From Plectrocnemia conspersa (taxonomy: Eukaryota; Arthropoda; Insecta; Trichoptera; Polycentropodidae), in contig VTFK01000092.1 of NCBI GenBank assembly GCA_009617715.1, positions 124,001 to 188,000 on the forward strand: DNA of 64,000 nt. The letters run 5' to 3'. This document shows, piece after piece, positions 35,630 through 48,430 of this stretch (the stretch's first letter is position 1; every line of letters starts with the position of its first letter). The notes under the pieces are model-generated. The model did no database searches. It was not told the DNA's origin and saw only the letters and a program-made list of their open reading frames with translations. Position numbers and translations under genes: made by a program.

Positions 35630-35700
35630 TATACGAATGGTGTTAGTCGCTGACCATTGATCTGAAGGACCTAGGTTCAAATTCCATATGTACCATGGTG
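35630..35700 (+). repeat. tRNA-derived repeat relic, family 1
   Basis: ATGGTGTTAGTCGCTGACC, TGATCTGAAGGACC and the B-box-like GGTTCAAATTCC are followed by CATATGTACC. It aligns with 50890-50970 (minus) and 4147-4225. A T-run follows at 35701. Confidence 0.5.
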
Positions 35701-37580
35701 TTTTTTTTTTTTTTTTTATTGTATCTAAGAGATCTAAATTGGCTAGAAGTGCTCTGGTCCTTGTTATAAAACTTAGGAGGCATCTAGAAGCGGTCGATGA
35801 AAGACGATATTTTAGCAAATATGATATTTTCTTAGACTTATTGTTCCAAAATAAGTTTTTATACACGGCTACTGATTGTTTTTTATTAGTACTCATAGAT
35901 AGCACAATAAAAGATCGGCGTATAAAGTATTTTTAAAAGTGCCTGAATGTAGAGATGATTGTTTAAACGCTTCTTATTGTTTAAAACACAAAACATTCAT
36001 AAATAGTCATAAATTTCGGCAACTTGTTATTAAATTTTTTTATAAATATTTACTGTATACATTTTAAAACCAAAAACAATCACCCAGATTATAGTTGGTA
36101 AGCTATAGTTAGTCTTCAATAGAAATATTTTCACTGGTAGATATATATATATATATATACATATTTATATATATATATATACATATTTTTTGACTAGCGT
36201 AAATTTAATTTAACTCTGCTAAACATTTTTGGAACGCATGATTCAGTACATTATTTTTTCACGATTTTAGGGTTTCATATCTGAAAAATATTTTTAGACA
36301 AATTCTTTTAAAAAAATTCTTAAAATCTACAGTTAATACACTATTGCTCGAAATTTAAAGATTAAATTGGCTGTCAGTAATAAATATCGCTTGAACTCCC
36401 ACATTTAATAAAGAAACATCTATTGTATTTGACATATCTATAGTATTTCTATAGTTCTTACAATTTCTATCGCTATATTTTTAACAGTTTATTAATAAAT
36501 ATTTTAATATGAAAATAATTACTGTTAGTTTAAATATTAAATTTAATAATTATGCTGCAATTTAAATAAATTATTATGTTTCAAATGACATAAAGCACTA
36601 AATATACCCATTAGACTATTGATGTTTTGTGGAAACATATTTGCCTGCTGAAATATTTATTTCAATATATTTATCAGACCTTTATACCAGCAATTTTCCG
36701 ACATTGAAATATAAAATATGTAGCACATATAGGACTTTCTATACTCGCATTAAAATAATGAAAATACCGAAATTTTATGGTTTATATTTTTTGTGTTTTT
36801 ATGTAAATATTTTAAAATACATATTATAAAGCAAAGTTTGTGTTTACAATGATAATTATTTTTTGCTATTAATAAATTAAAATATCAATGTTGTCATTGT
36901 GATTCAATACAGAAATATTTGGCATTAAAATTCACATACTATTTATATAAAAAATAGTGTTATATTGTAGTAATAAATGTGTATACATTTTCATGTCAGA
37001 AACTATCTTCCTTATTACCCTTCTATAATGTATGCAAATTTAAATTCATACATGAAAGATTCACCGGAATAGATAAGTATTAAATCCTGGAATAAAACTA
37101 TACGACGGTCCAGTAGTTACATATTTTAAATCATTTAAGTAGTGTTTAGAAAGTGTTCGAGATACATTTATGCTTATAACGTGCGGCCGAGTGACAGTGA
37201 AATTAATTGCCGAGGTTAAAAAGATGAGTTTTCTTAGACATTTGGCACTGTGTTAATATTAGAGAAGAAAATATGCTTAATGGAATCTTGGCACACGTAC
37301 AACTCATACCTTTCGTTTAGTGATTTGCCTTAATTGTTTTGCAATCTATATAACATAACCATTTATTGCCAATATTTATTTATTCCGGACGCGCATATTT
37401 TATAATGAAACATTCTTCGTTAAATTTAATACTCTGTAAATCATATCTCTTTGTATGAATACATGTAAACAAATGAAATATATTTAATCATAATTATTAA
37501 AAATAAAAATATAGTTTGCACGATGATTTTCGAACCTCCGCTAATGAATTCTTTTGTTGTCGACCAATGAAAAATAAGCA
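35701..37580. other. AT-rich; microsatellite at 36141-36184
   Basis: Contains an interrupted (AT)n tract. Open frames at 35570-35936 are short and show no domain. Otherwise featureless. Confidence 0.5.
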
Positions 37581-37589
37581 TTAAAATAT

Positions 37590-38035
37590 AATACAAGATG
37601 GCTGACATTACCGTGACAACAGTTGTAAATAATTGTGCTACGCGACAATAATTTTCATTATTTTGACATGTGCGTTGTTAGATTTGAGTGAATATAAATA
37701 ATCGGATTGCAAATTAACTAGGTATGTTTTAACTATGAAAATGAAATATATACATGTGTGTAAGGATTAAAAAAATACATTGATTAAACTAGATAACAAT
37801 CATACAACAATCTTCGTAATAATTGAATTCCCGTCGACGGACACCGAGGCCAAAAAGTGAGTTTTTTCTTTTACAATATATAAAAATTATCATTGCTTCT
37901 GATTTATTGCACATATTCGTTAGATTTGCCGAATTGCAAATAAACCAGGTACGTTTTAATCGTGAACGTGTTTTATATCCTTAGTATGTATGAGGATTGA
38001 AATTTAATGTCGATCAAATCCACGCTGTCGCAGTG
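37590..38035. repeat. Tandem duplication, offset 242 bp
   Basis: GTTAGATTTG occurs at 37677 and 37919. The flanks align on both sides: GATTTATTGCACAT against TTTTGACATGTG before it, and GAATTGCAAAT, ACCAGGTACGTTTTAA and GAGGATTGAAA after it. The two copies are about 70% alike by eye. An AAGATGGC word (37595-37602) lies at the 5' edge. No coding frame. Confidence 0.5.
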
Positions 38036-38569
38036 GTAACGCTATATGTATTAACCAGTGGACAGCTTATAAATGTGTAGTTTCTTGGATGTTATCTAAT
38101 AGACAACATTTTACAATGATTATAAATATATGATAATCGATAGACAAAATATCTAAGAGTGGCTTATTTTTAATTCCAATGTGGCAAAATATGTATCTTT
38201 GGTTTTTTAGCAATTTTTCTTTTGTGCAATAATTTCTCTTTTGGAACAGCCAAATTCAGGATATTCAGTTACATCAAACTTATGTAGTATATTCTTTATA
38301 AAAAGATAATACTTGCTGACAGTGACTTCAACTTTTTGTTACCAATTCTACGTTGTCGTCATATAGGTCATCAAATTGTTTTATCATTGCTTCTAAAAAA
38401 TAATTAAAAACAATAAGACCTTAGCAAGAGTTAAACATTGAACATTGTATATCTTTAATTGCCAAATCACTGTTGTTTGTCTTTTAATATTAGATCCAAT
38501 TAGTAAATCATATATAATATTTTTAGAATCAGCGTATGACACATACACAATATATATATAATTAAAACA
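38036..38569. other. AT-rich, no gene seen
   Basis: Featureless. Confidence 0.55.
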
Positions 38570-38596
38570 TGTTGGCCTATGTTACCTAGGCCAACA
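38570..38596. repeat. Perfect 10-bp hairpin
   Basis: TGTTGGCCTA-TGTTACC-TAGGCCAACA. GC-rich arms in an AT-rich context make it stand out. It could act as a terminator-like or foldback structure. Confidence 0.6.
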
Positions 38597-38699
38597 ATAC
38601 TTACACATCACTTGTTGAACAGACACATTTATGTCAAACTTACAATTAATTATTAACTTTAAAAATAATACTTCAAAACTTGTAATTTATTACGCTCTT

Positions 38700-39230
38700 C
38701 AAAGTTTTCTAAATTTGTATCGCAAATAAGCGGACCGAGGAACGCAAAGATACGCTAATGGTATATAATGCTAAACACATTAAAAGTTTCCGAATGTTAT
38801 TATTACGGCGTTTCGGTGCTCGGGTACGTTTTCTATGGCTCTTACGTTTTGTTATTGATAAGAATTGATACGGCGGCGTATCTGAATTCGTAGAAATTAC
38901 CGAGAAGACAAAAGGGCCTGACAAGAGTAATCACGTTGGTTGGCCCTCGGGGCCTTGTTAGGTAACCGACTTTTGTCGAATTTCTTATTTGCACCCTTTT
39001 CCCACCCTTAACCCTGTTTCAGCTATACGCCGGTTGCCCCGGGACTTGAGCGCGGGCTTTCAACTTTTGTCATTCGTTGCCTCGAGTAAGAGGTCTCGAT
39101 AAGACCTTCAGCCGCTGAAGAATACTTCAAACCCCGAGCGATTCGCATAATCTGATATATCATCGTATCTCATTTCGTTCTCTTCTTGTGTGGCTGCTCA
39201 TAAAACTCTGAGACTTATTTCCGTATTCGG
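38700..39230. promoter_or_regulatory. Candidate regulatory island, 500 bp
   Basis: One of the longest complex segments, dense in CpG from 38810 to 39150 and without a convincing frame (the 71-codon minus frame has no domain). It includes GGCCCTCGGGGCC, CGGTTGCCCCGGG, TTGATAAG (GATA-type) and GATTCGC. Its length and complexity suggest functional constraint. Confidence 0.35.
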
Positions 39231-39770
39231 TAGTGTAGAATGTATCTGTTTTGATTTAAGTAGAAGATAAATAAAATCTTTATTATTTTAGAAGTTCGTT
39301 TAAACCCTGTCATATAAAAATATAGTGAGTTAAAGGGTAGAAAGAATATTTTTAATTTGGTTGGTGAAAACTGATTTATTTACTAGGAAAACTTTGGGTT
39401 GCTACTTGAATAAGAAAATGTGTGCCAAATAAAGCAGTACATTCAACGGTTAAAGGTGCTTTGGGGCAAGAAAAGAGATGAAAGTGAGCCATCCATTTTT
39501 TCTGGAAGCAGTTTAGCGTAAAACATTATCATTAAAAGCATAGTTAATATTTTTTAGGAATTTTTGTGAGCGCAATAAATAATATAAACATATAACTGAG
39601 AGTATAAATATAAAGTCTAAAATAAAACCAAAACATTAATTAAAACTTTATACTCTCTTTATCAATTATTATTTGTTGTAAGGAAAAATTAAATTGTTGT
39701 TATATATAGCTTTAAAAGGTATCTTTGATATGTAAATGTGTATAGTTTTAGGGTGCGGCAATAAAGCACT
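39231..39770. other. AT-rich, no gene seen
   Basis: Featureless. Confidence 0.55.
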
Positions 39771-39774
39771 GGGA

Positions 39775-40080
39775 GTTGTTTCATTCTCACTGAGAATTAT
39801 TGTCGGGAATTTCTCGTTTTTGTTTTGATAATTAAGTTTTGAGGATGTTTTGTAGAATCTCGCGAATCCCCCCGGGTTGCGAGGGCGATTCGCAAGACGG
39901 GAAAATCCTTTGGCGTTTGCCCGTCAATTACTATGCAAATTTTGTTTACTCTTGCTTATTTTGGACGATGGGAAAAGTTACCCGAAAAGCCTGGTCGGTC
40001 CGAGGGTACTTGGCAGTTACTTTAAAAATATACACGATCCGAAACGAGTGCTAAAATTACGCTAAAAACAAACAAAATGT
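39775..40080. promoter_or_regulatory. Candidate regulatory island with octamer
   Basis: GC-richer segment with GCGAATC and its complement GATTCGC about 25 bases apart (39860-39893), and the POU octamer ATGCAAAT at 39933-39940. ATGCAAAT also occurs at 37032 and 40653, but that word is expected several times in AT-rich DNA. The 71-codon frame looks compositional. Confidence 0.3.
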
Positions 40081-41149
40081 CAGATAAAATTTCATTTGAA
40101 TATTTTTGTTCTATACATCTATATACTTATATAATATTTTTCTTTTATAGACTAATTTTTCTGTAGCGATCGACATTGATTATATAGTAAATCGAAAACT
40201 ACATCATAATGATATGGCAATAAGGGACGAATTTTGATCCATAATTTTTTTTTTATATATTTAAAATATATAGAAAATGGCTTTTTATGAAATAACCATT
40301 TTTGGTGTAATTTTGTACCTAAAATAGACGCAGAAAAAGCTGGTTACAGTTTATTTATTAAGGTACAATTTATCACAGATGTTTTGAGTTGTATTTCATA
40401 CTGGTGGAGAAGTAATGTCCTATAGACGATCCGCTGATCATCTCTTGTTTTGTGCTTCTTAGTATTGCCTCATCGCTAATTTTCTTCCACCTCAAATCAG
40501 TTGATCGTCTTGTCTCAATCATGTGATCGTATCATATCGTATCGCTTAATTGTCTGCCGATGTAACAAAGCGCCAAATACTCTTGATTTATGACAGCTCT
40601 GGCGAATCACATATGCGGATGTTAGTAAGTCAATTGCATTGCTTGATTATTTATGCAAATAAAAAAGTTCCGCCTTAAAGTGAAACTGTAAGATAGAACT
40701 CTCGAAGGTTTTTAATGCAAAGGGTAAATGATAATAATATTTTTTATGCCGGTTGGACGCATTGTCCTTAACGCCTCAAGAGTTTTTTTTTGGATTTTAC
40801 GAGCGATTTCCGGGCTAATATGCTAACAAGTGGTCTGCATAGCTACTTAATTGTGCTATTGAGTATTTTATTATTGTTGTTAGACATTTTTAAAACGTGT
40901 TGCTTATTTTATTTTTTAAAATAGTTTAATTAGGCTAGATTTTGCATATAAGCTGTAATAATATTTGAATAAAAAATAAAATTACTGTCACTAATTAACA
41001 GACGTTGATTTTATTTATATGTCTCACTTTTTATTTATATGCGTTGATTCACGCATGTCATTTTACAACAGTTTCATTGAAAATGATATAGAATTATTAT
41101 TTACAAGATTAAGACTTTTGTCTTAATTTATTAGCTAATAATATTTAAC
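40081..41149. other. Intergenic, no gene seen
   Basis: Contains a weakly GC-richer patch (40420-40640) with repeated CGTATC words. No recognisable product on either strand. Confidence 0.45.
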
Positions 41150-41232
41150 AGTAAGGACGGAATAGCGTAGTTCGTAACGTCTTAGATTAGTAACTCTGAG
41201 GTTACGGGCTCGAGCCCCACCAGCAGCACTAA
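41150..41232 (+). repeat. tRNA-derived repeat relic, family 2
   Basis: GGACGGAATAGCGTAGTTCG is followed by an arm CTTAGA...TCTGAG with a 7-8-base loop and a B-box-like GGGCTCGAGCCCC. Boxes have tRNA spacing but the 5' and 3' ends do not pair as an acceptor stem, so it is most likely a SINE head. It aligns with 7930-8015. Confidence 0.5.
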
Positions 41233-43399
41233 CATTTTTATTTATAAAAAATGCGCTATTATTAATAAGCCGTTATCATTACATCTGATTGACTTACTCA
41301 GTTATTACAGATTTATCCCGTTGTAACGCATTGGGCTTACGCCTGTCAGGTTACTACGGAAGATTGAATAAAACATATATTTTAAAATAGCTGTTATCAA
41401 AAATCGTAACTAGACTAGAAAATAAGTATAACTTATTTATTTGGCAACATAGACTGGCTTCATATTAAATTTCAAGAACAGAGAATACAAAATATATAAT
41501 TTAAAGTGAAATTATTGGATTTACTTTCTGAATATTAGTGATTCACAGGCACACTGATTAAAAAATACTTTTTCTTATAGAAATGTTTAGTGCTATTTTT
41601 AAAAGTAAATAAAAGCAAACGTGATATTTTACAAATCGAATGAATCTTTAGTGATTATGGCAAAATATTTTAAGCCAGTTATCTAATGTAAACATTTCTA
41701 TAAATTATTGTTGAATCAGATTTTAATTTAATTTGATATGTATATAATATGTACTTTATAGACTTTAAGCGAAAATTTCAATAATAAATTTCAAGCTTAC
41801 TTATAAATGCTTATAAACTATTTATGTTTATTTTCATTGTAAGGAAAGTTTATATATACAAAATAATAATATTTGTTTAATGTTTCACTATGTTCAACTT
41901 TTCATCATTAAAAAAACAATACGGCTGTTGTCATTTTCTTTTATTATTTTTTGTGCGAAACCCTTTGACTTTTTTTTGTAACTCGTATACCAAGAAAAAA
42001 TATGTGTTGTATTATCTTTATATATAACAAATGCAAATTTTTATATATACTAAGATTTCGAGTTGTGATCTTAAGTTCGAAGTAATTTAAAGCCACAAAG
42101 GCCTAATTCTATGAACTGGAATTTATACGTCGATTGAATTTCAAAGAAAATATATACATGACACTAATTAAGAAAATAAATATGTGTACAAACATACAGA
42201 GATCAGACAATCATTATAAATTGAACTTGTGGTATTTATTTAAAATTTGTGTGCATAAATATATACTATTATATATTTCATGTACATAAGTACCTAATAA
42301 TATTTGGCAAAGACATTTGGACAAAAATAAATAAATAATTACGAAACGCTTATGAAAAATATATATATAATTTCTGAACCTAACAATATAATAGTTTGCT
42401 TTTATAACATTTACATATATAGGAACAATAATGAGGGTAAGCATATGGTCGTCAGCAAATAATCTTCTAAAATACATTTAAAAGACAATTCAGTTAGTAT
42501 TGTTAAATTACGAGTGTTTCGAGATAGAGATTAAACCCTTGTGGCTAAAATCTAATTTATGCAACTGTAACATGTAAAGCAGGATTTGCTTACATTTTTT
42601 TTAACATAAAATGCATATATTCGAATTTAACTACTAAATTATAAAAAAAGTTAAAGTATTTTTTGTGACGTGTCAATGTGAAGAGTTTTGGTTTATTTTT
42701 TATTAAAAACAATAAGCAGTGGTATTTATTATTTGCCAAGATAATACGTCTATCACGTTGGACATCTAATTAATCTTACAAGAATTTATTTTCATTGATA
42801 CAAGTTGTTGATAATACTGATTGCATATATATGTTATTGCAAGCGAAAGCAAAACTACCATTGCTCGCTTTACAATACGATAAATCTCTCTTAGAGAAAA
42901 CCGCAAAATTTTTGAAGAAAATCTCATTTGAGTGAATAAAATGGATACATTTATACTTCGATGCTGAGTTATCTCAGCAGCCTTATACAATTGTTACCAT
43001 AATAATGTAGATAACGCTGTTATACTGCAGAGTTTAATAACGAATTGTGAATATTCCGTCGTTCTAAGTACACTCGTCGACGCGACTCGAAGGAATCATG
43101 CCTCAGTATACCTTGTAGGAGTTTTGTGGGAAATAAAAATAGATAATATAAATATTATATTATTAAAAGTATTAGTTTTCACCGTGTATGTATTTATATA
43201 CTATCATAAAAAAATATACAATATTTTTTATGTAAGTGAATATAATTTATAAAAAAATAGGTTATAATTAAAATTTAAAAATAGCAGTATAGATGTATTT
43301 AGTGTCACTGTAAATACTGAAAATAATAATTCGAAAATCACATACATGCTATTATTACTGCGTTTCAAACATATTCACAGCATCATTAAACTTTATAGC
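41233..43399. other. AT-rich, no gene seen
   Basis: Long AT-rich block. The minus frames at 42214 and 42766 are low-complexity hydrophobic strings with no family resemblance. Confidence 0.55.
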
Positions 43400-43880
43400 T
43401 GTACCACCACCCCTCTGCAGTTGCCTTAGCTACACACCAAGGTAATAATACACCGGTAAAGAGACACCAGTTTCACGTACGCCCCATCGCAAGTTGACGA
43501 AATTGGACGAAGATACGTCCGAGGAGTAATCCCATCTAAAGCTAGAGACACTATCGCAGCTTCACTTTCACGTCGTTATGCCACGTGAACGGTGCACGAT
43601 CGAACGGTTCAATTGCACGTGCAAAGATGCAACGAGATGCCACCGGGCTCTTTTTTACTGTTATGTGCGACACTAGCGACTGAAGTACCCGGTTTATTCT
43701 GTGTACCTCTGCTGGGAGTGAAAGCTGGCGAGAGGCCAGAGCGGTGATGATCGCTCGGTTACGCGAGATTAATCAAATATAACGCGTTTATCGAAAGATA
43801 GGATGCTGCGCGAGATGATCTGTTAATGCTAAATTGTCTGGGTGGTTCGCGACGCTAGTTTAGAAATAGATAGGAACTCG
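43400..43880. promoter_or_regulatory. Candidate enhancer with paired CACGTG E-boxes
   Basis: A 480-bp complex island. CACGTG occurs at 43582-43587 and 43616-43621, the second inside the perfect 12-base palindrome TTGCACGTGCAA. GTGCACGATCGAACGG lies between them. Further on are GATTAATC (homeodomain) and ATCGAAAGATAGG (GATA-like). No open frame of note. CACGTG is bound by bHLH proteins such as Clock/Cycle, Myc/Max or HIF-type dimers; which factor acts here cannot be said. Confidence 0.4.
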
Positions 43881-44068
43881 CGTGTTAATGTTTTATTACT
43901 TTTTGATTACTTTGTGGCTAGATTATACTAAATGGTAACCAACATCGTAAATATGTATATGTGAATTTAAAATGTAAGATTAACTAGTTTTATTTGCTCT
44001 TACATTTTTAATTTATAAATTAATTGTTGCGCCAATGATAAATTTTCAATTTATTTAATGAATTCTAA

Positions 44069-45019
44069 TGCCTGAACTACACTCTCTGGAAGTTGGCCAA
44101 GGTTGGCCAAAGACGGTGAATATAGTGGGTTACATCGGTCGAGTTCGGTTCAGACCGCTCTAAAATCTCTCGGAAGTTGTCCGAGGTTACCGAGAACGGA
44201 AGGTAAACTGGGGGTAATTCAGTCGACTTGGCCAGCTTCGAGCGCTTCTGAACATTGTCGGCAAACGGACCAAAGTCAGAGCTGCTCTTTCGAGCGTGAG
44301 CAGTGAGATACTTCCCCTTTCGCTCTCTCGCGTGTTAAGTGACGAGAGTGAGAGAGATAATGATATGGTTTTTCGCAAACTGAGATAGAAGAAGTAGCTC
44401 GGTTCGATTTCAGTATGACTTTTACTGACATCTTTGAATATTTTAGGGCACCAAAAGGGAATAGAACTCGTTATTACATTTTTTTTCATATAAAATTAAA
44501 TAATTAGTGGTACTTGATTTTGCTAAAAAAAATCGTTTCGAATATCGTTATGTATTTTCCTAGATCGGTTTATATAAATGTCACACCATAACAAATTCTT
44601 ATTTAGAATCGATGGCGTCAAATTCTAGGATAGTCACATATGTAGTGTTCGTATTCTGAAGTATCATTTGTATGCCTTATGGAATTTTTAAAAGCCGACA
44701 AAGATTTTGCGTAAATTGAATATTTAGGACCGAAAAGTTTTCACTGATTTGTATTGGTGAATGCCGACATAAACTTTTATAATTATCAGTAGCGTAATTT
44801 TAATAATATGACAATTTTTAAATTGCGATTATTTGGCACATTTTTCTATCGCGCGCAAATATGCTAGCTGTACGTGACAGCAGCCGCCGTGCGGACGTCA
44901 TCCGCCGGCCGGATGGCATATGAAATTTGTGACAGTGTGGCCGCTACTCGGAAGTTGGTGACCTCGACCGACTTCAGTTGAGCTTCGGTTCGAAAAACTT
45001 CCAGAGTGTAGTTCCAGCA
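44069..45019 (+). mobile_element. MITE-H copy A, non-autonomous DNA transposon
   Basis: A 951-bp element with terminal inverted repeats: left TGCCTGAACTACACTC then TCTGGAAGTT, right the complement with a two-base gap. TAA lies immediately outside both ends (44066-44068 and 45020-45022), a 3-bp duplication typical of the PIF/Harbinger superfamily (TWA). The interior aligns along its whole length with copy B and has no transposase. Apparent frames inside it (44103-44306 plus, 44187-44489 minus) recur in copy B only because the DNA is shared. Confidence 0.8.
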
Positions 45020-45022
45020 TAA

Positions 45023-46073
45023 AGATTTAGCAGAGTCGCGAGGGAATTTGTCGAGCCAATAAATAATATGTGAATAATTTTTTTACCCATTTTACATATT
45101 TTTGCTTATGAAGAGTAACTAAAGAAGTCATTATTTTTTGGTTAGTGAAAAATTCTGGATTTTGCAAATATTTAAATAATGATGTCTGGTTTCTTCGATT
45201 ATAAAATTTCGAGTTTAGCTCAAAATTAATATTTTACAATTGTTTTAGCAAAAAATTAAGGCCCCTTCAGCTGTCAATAATAATAGTGAGACAATTATTG
45301 ATAACAGCTGTTGTTGCTTAACACAATATAAAAAAATATTTTTGGATTATCTAGAAAGAAAAATAGTCTTAAATCGTTTTTCATTCTGCCGATTTCAATG
45401 CGTAATTTATTTTTATCGGGTCGAGTTCTTAGATCGCCAAAGCAAAGATAAGGCCGGCTGGTTAGAGTAATAGAAAATCGCACAAAAATCATTGGTCATT
45501 CAAATACTTTCGATCTTCCGAGAAAGTGTGCATATTTTAAAACATCTGGCACGATCATGTTCAGAAAGATTTCTTATCTGAGTCTCATCTTTTATTTCTT
45601 AAGCAAAAAAATAAGGCGAGTTCGAGTTTTAAAAATTTTTGGTTATTCCCATTTTTTAAGAAATATGCATATTAGACAAAAACCCACATTTTTTATGCAG
45701 CGTTATAAAAAAAGCAGTGATTGTAAACATTTTTTAAATATTCGTACAAATTTAATGTTATATATTAAAAAATGTTTTATAAAATTTCTCGAGAATCAGA
45801 ATATTTCTCGAGAAATGAAAAACTTGATTTAACATTTTATTCAAAAAATCCCCAGAAGAAGCATTTCTCACAAGGTTCAAGGAAAGTTTTTTTTTTAAAA
45901 AAGTTATTCAATGTCAATATATGTATGTATGTTAATTGCTTACAAATTATTGAGAGATTCATGAGGGCTGATCATATTTTGTCGTGCACATATTTATTTT
46001 TAAAATATTCATATGGATATTGTTGAGGAAATAATACAATTATTTAAAAAAATGTTCATGAATATTTATTAAT
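45023..46073. other. AT-rich, no gene seen
   Basis: A 14-base palindrome ATTTCTCGAGAAAT lies near 45802. Frames at 45557-46026 are AT-driven. Confidence 0.5.
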
Positions 46074-46081
46074 TACTAATG

Positions 46082-46443
46082 CAGTGATTCTCAAACGTTT
46101 CACTCTCAATTTTATTATTTACCCCTAATATGCTAAATCACTAATTGAATAACATAAAACATGTTAAACGCCCAAGAAACCACAATTAGCGGTAAAGATA
46201 CGGACACAAGCATATCGGTGAAGGTGTATCTTATTAAATAAAATAGAAGCCAATTTCTTTCATAGCGCGTTTGCGAAAGTATGCAATCTGCTTTATGCCT
46301 TTATTATGGACTTTAACCCAGTTTCTACCTCAACGCGAGGAGTCTTAGGAGTTCCCTGTTTGTACATGTATATGCCATAATTGTGACGTTAAGTTTTAAT
46401 ATTGATAAAATATTTTTATGTGTGAAATTTTTGGGTACCACTA
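46082..46443 (+). mobile_element. Candidate hAT-type MITE
   Basis: The left end CAGTGATTCTCAAACG then TTTCAC (46082-46103) and the right end on the minus strand TAGTGGTACCCAAAAA then TTTCAC (46443 downward) match at 17 of 24 positions. Both resemble the hAT consensus CAGTGGTTCTCAAAC. An 8-bp target duplication is not clear. The interior has no transposase. Confidence 0.4.
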
Positions 46444-46861
46444 ATAAAGTTGATGACAATTTTTTACAAAGTTTATTTAAAAATTCATCTAAAAGTTTTT
46501 GTTTTGCCTAAGATACGACTAATATTTGACTAAATGTCTCATTTCACGCAATTGCTGAAAATTAGAATGATGTTCATGTATTTTTAATTAGTTTGCTAGT
46601 CTATATTATATATGCTTTTTTATTTTTCTTTATTTAGTTCCTCTTTAGTTTTATTAGAATTAATTGCTTGTTTTTATTATTTATGTTATTTTATTTTATG
46701 ATAGTTAATTTAACTTTGAGTAAGAAAGCATTGATTTAATGTCTTATATTAAAAAAAAAAATATTTCAAGGCATTTTTGTTTTAACTTATTATTTATTGC
46801 AATTTATTGTATGTTATTACATATTATTTATAAAAACAATTTTACTTACATATTAGAGGAT
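46444..46861. other. AT-rich, no gene seen
   Basis: Featureless. Confidence 0.55.
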
Positions 46862-46899
46862 TTGAAAGTAGCTGTAAAGAAATATACAGCTACTTTCAA
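46862..46899. repeat. Perfect 15-bp hairpin
   Basis: TTGAAAGTAGCTGTA pairs exactly with TACAGCTACTTTCAA across an eight-base loop. Too short for a canonical pre-miRNA. Flanks do not extend the stem. Confidence 0.6.
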
Positions 46900-46997
46900 C
46901 TCCCTTAATATAATAACTACAATGTTATCTAAAGTAAAAACTTATTAGTATCAAAATATTTTTTTTTTATTAATTAGACTCAGAGGTCAGAGTTTTT

Positions 46998-47040
46998 CTG
47001 GCGTGTCAAATTGTATTATTGTCGGCTGTGATGTCTGCGG
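46998..47040 (+). repeat. Dispersed repeat R3, copy 2
   Basis: CTGGCGTGTCAAATTG then TATTATTGTCGGCTGTGATG. Forty bases nearly identical to the copies at 22560 and 52389. The extended match seen between those two is not retained here. Confidence 0.65.
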
Positions 47041-47459
47041 AACAGCTGAAATTTTTGTTTCGCTACAAAACCTTTTAGTATATTTATTACAATAATTTAC
47101 TGATTTATTAATTTTGCGAGTTTTGTATGTGTTTGCGAGTGTGTGTAATTTTGTTTCAACGTATAGGACGCCGAAAAAGCACTGGCTAATATCTCATGCT
47201 ATTCTAAATTAATTTTACTTTTTTAATTAGTAATTTTTAACAATATCATATTATTATTTTTAAACGATTTTATTATTTTCATTAAAAAAAATAAGTAACA
47301 TATTTTATCTTACGTCACTTTCAAGCTTTGTGGTTTCGGTCAAGAGATACGTAGATATGTTAAAAGCAATTTCCTGTTTTTTTCTTTAATTGCCGTTTTA
47401 GCTTTTTGTCCTTTATGCCTATTCTATTATTTTGATCTCGTATATATAATATAATATAA

Positions 47460-47765
47460 TATAAAAATTCTAGTATGTATACCACACAAGAGCAGTGTCA
47501 TATTGCCGCACGTCGAAAAGAACTTCCGCTCAGGCTCCGGTCGAGAGGCTTCAAGGGTATCGAATTCGCACAAACACACACAAGGGTCAAAGGATATTCG
47601 AAGGGCATGAACATTCAATTTTGCCGGGAAAAACTCTCGCCGCTATCAAAATATCGCTCGGACACAAAGGTTTCGAATAAAACAAAACGGCGACGATGAG
47701 TCCTGTAAGCGATATTTACGCAACGTCGATCTAAACAGGCGGGGGTGGCCCGTTCCCCATTTATA
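47460..47765. promoter_or_regulatory. Candidate regulatory island
   Basis: GC-richer complex segment with CGCTCAGGCTCCGGTCGAGAG, GTCAAAGGAT (TCF-like) and AGGCGGGGGTGGCCCG. Overlapping frames on both strands (60-75 codons) show no domain. Confidence 0.3.
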
Positions 47766-48129
47766 TATGTATGTATGAACGAACGATATTAAATTTTGGT
47801 CCGGAGAAGGGTAAGACTGTTGAACGGACGCAATATTGTACACACATATTAAGTATGTATTGTATGCTTTAGATCGACGTACTAGTCCGCCCTTGCCGGC
47901 GGCGATTCTTAACCTTAACCAATTCTCGGAATGTGTTATTATAATGTGGCGTGCAAGAAACTAACTGAACTGTTTTTATCTTGTGAGAAAACTAGCATAT
48001 ATATGTTTAAAAAATAAATTTATTCTGAAATAATAGACCGATATAAGGCATGGATAAAATTATGCTTTAAATTATATCTGATCTTATTTTGTTTAAGAAG
48101 GGATACTAAAAGAACGTTGAAATTTAAAA
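47766..48129. other. Intergenic, no gene seen
   Basis: Nothing recognised apart from CCGCCCTTGCCGGCGGCG at 47887. Confidence 0.45.
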
Positions 48130-48430
48130 GGTGGACCTTTCCGCACTTATACTTTGCATTTTTACTTCTCACGCCTCAGCATCATTAGTCGGAATTTTAT
48201 GAGCTCGCCATTGTTGATTTGTAACGAGGCGGCTGTGTGGTCATGTTGGCATTCCTGTCACGCTCTCAGCATCTGCTCTTCTGGATTCTCCCGCTTCATT
48301 TCCGCTTCTTCCCGACTTCCTTCTCTCGCTGTCCGATGAACAAATGAACAAAACCGACTGCATGATCTATACCGCACCGAACGCTAATACCAATAAATTG
48401 TATGATGCATAGCGGGCTTTTGTTGTCGAT
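48130..48430. promoter_or_regulatory. Candidate regulatory island with TEAD-like site
   Basis: Pyrimidine-rich complex segment. TGGCATTCCTG at 48247-48257 contains the TEAD/Scalloped core (GGAATG on the minus strand), and the same 11-mer, inverted, occurs at 57495-57505 in another island. No coding frame. Confidence 0.3.

Noticed and set aside
40420..40640. LINE-like peptide on the minus strand (RRSTDLRWKKISDE)
   Set aside because: Only a vague likeness to RT C-termini; no ordered motifs on either side.
37032..40660. Three POU octamers ATGCAAAT as a cluster
   Set aside because: This word is expected several times in a window this AT-rich, and the three are spread over 3.6 kb.
41150..41232. 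Functional tRNA gene
   Set aside because: The acceptor stem does not pair and the anticodon loop is off-length; better explained as a SINE-like relic.
44103..44489. Open frames on both strands that recur at 49184-49465
   Set aside because: The similarity is explained by shared MITE-H DNA; the peptides have no family and the two strands overlap.
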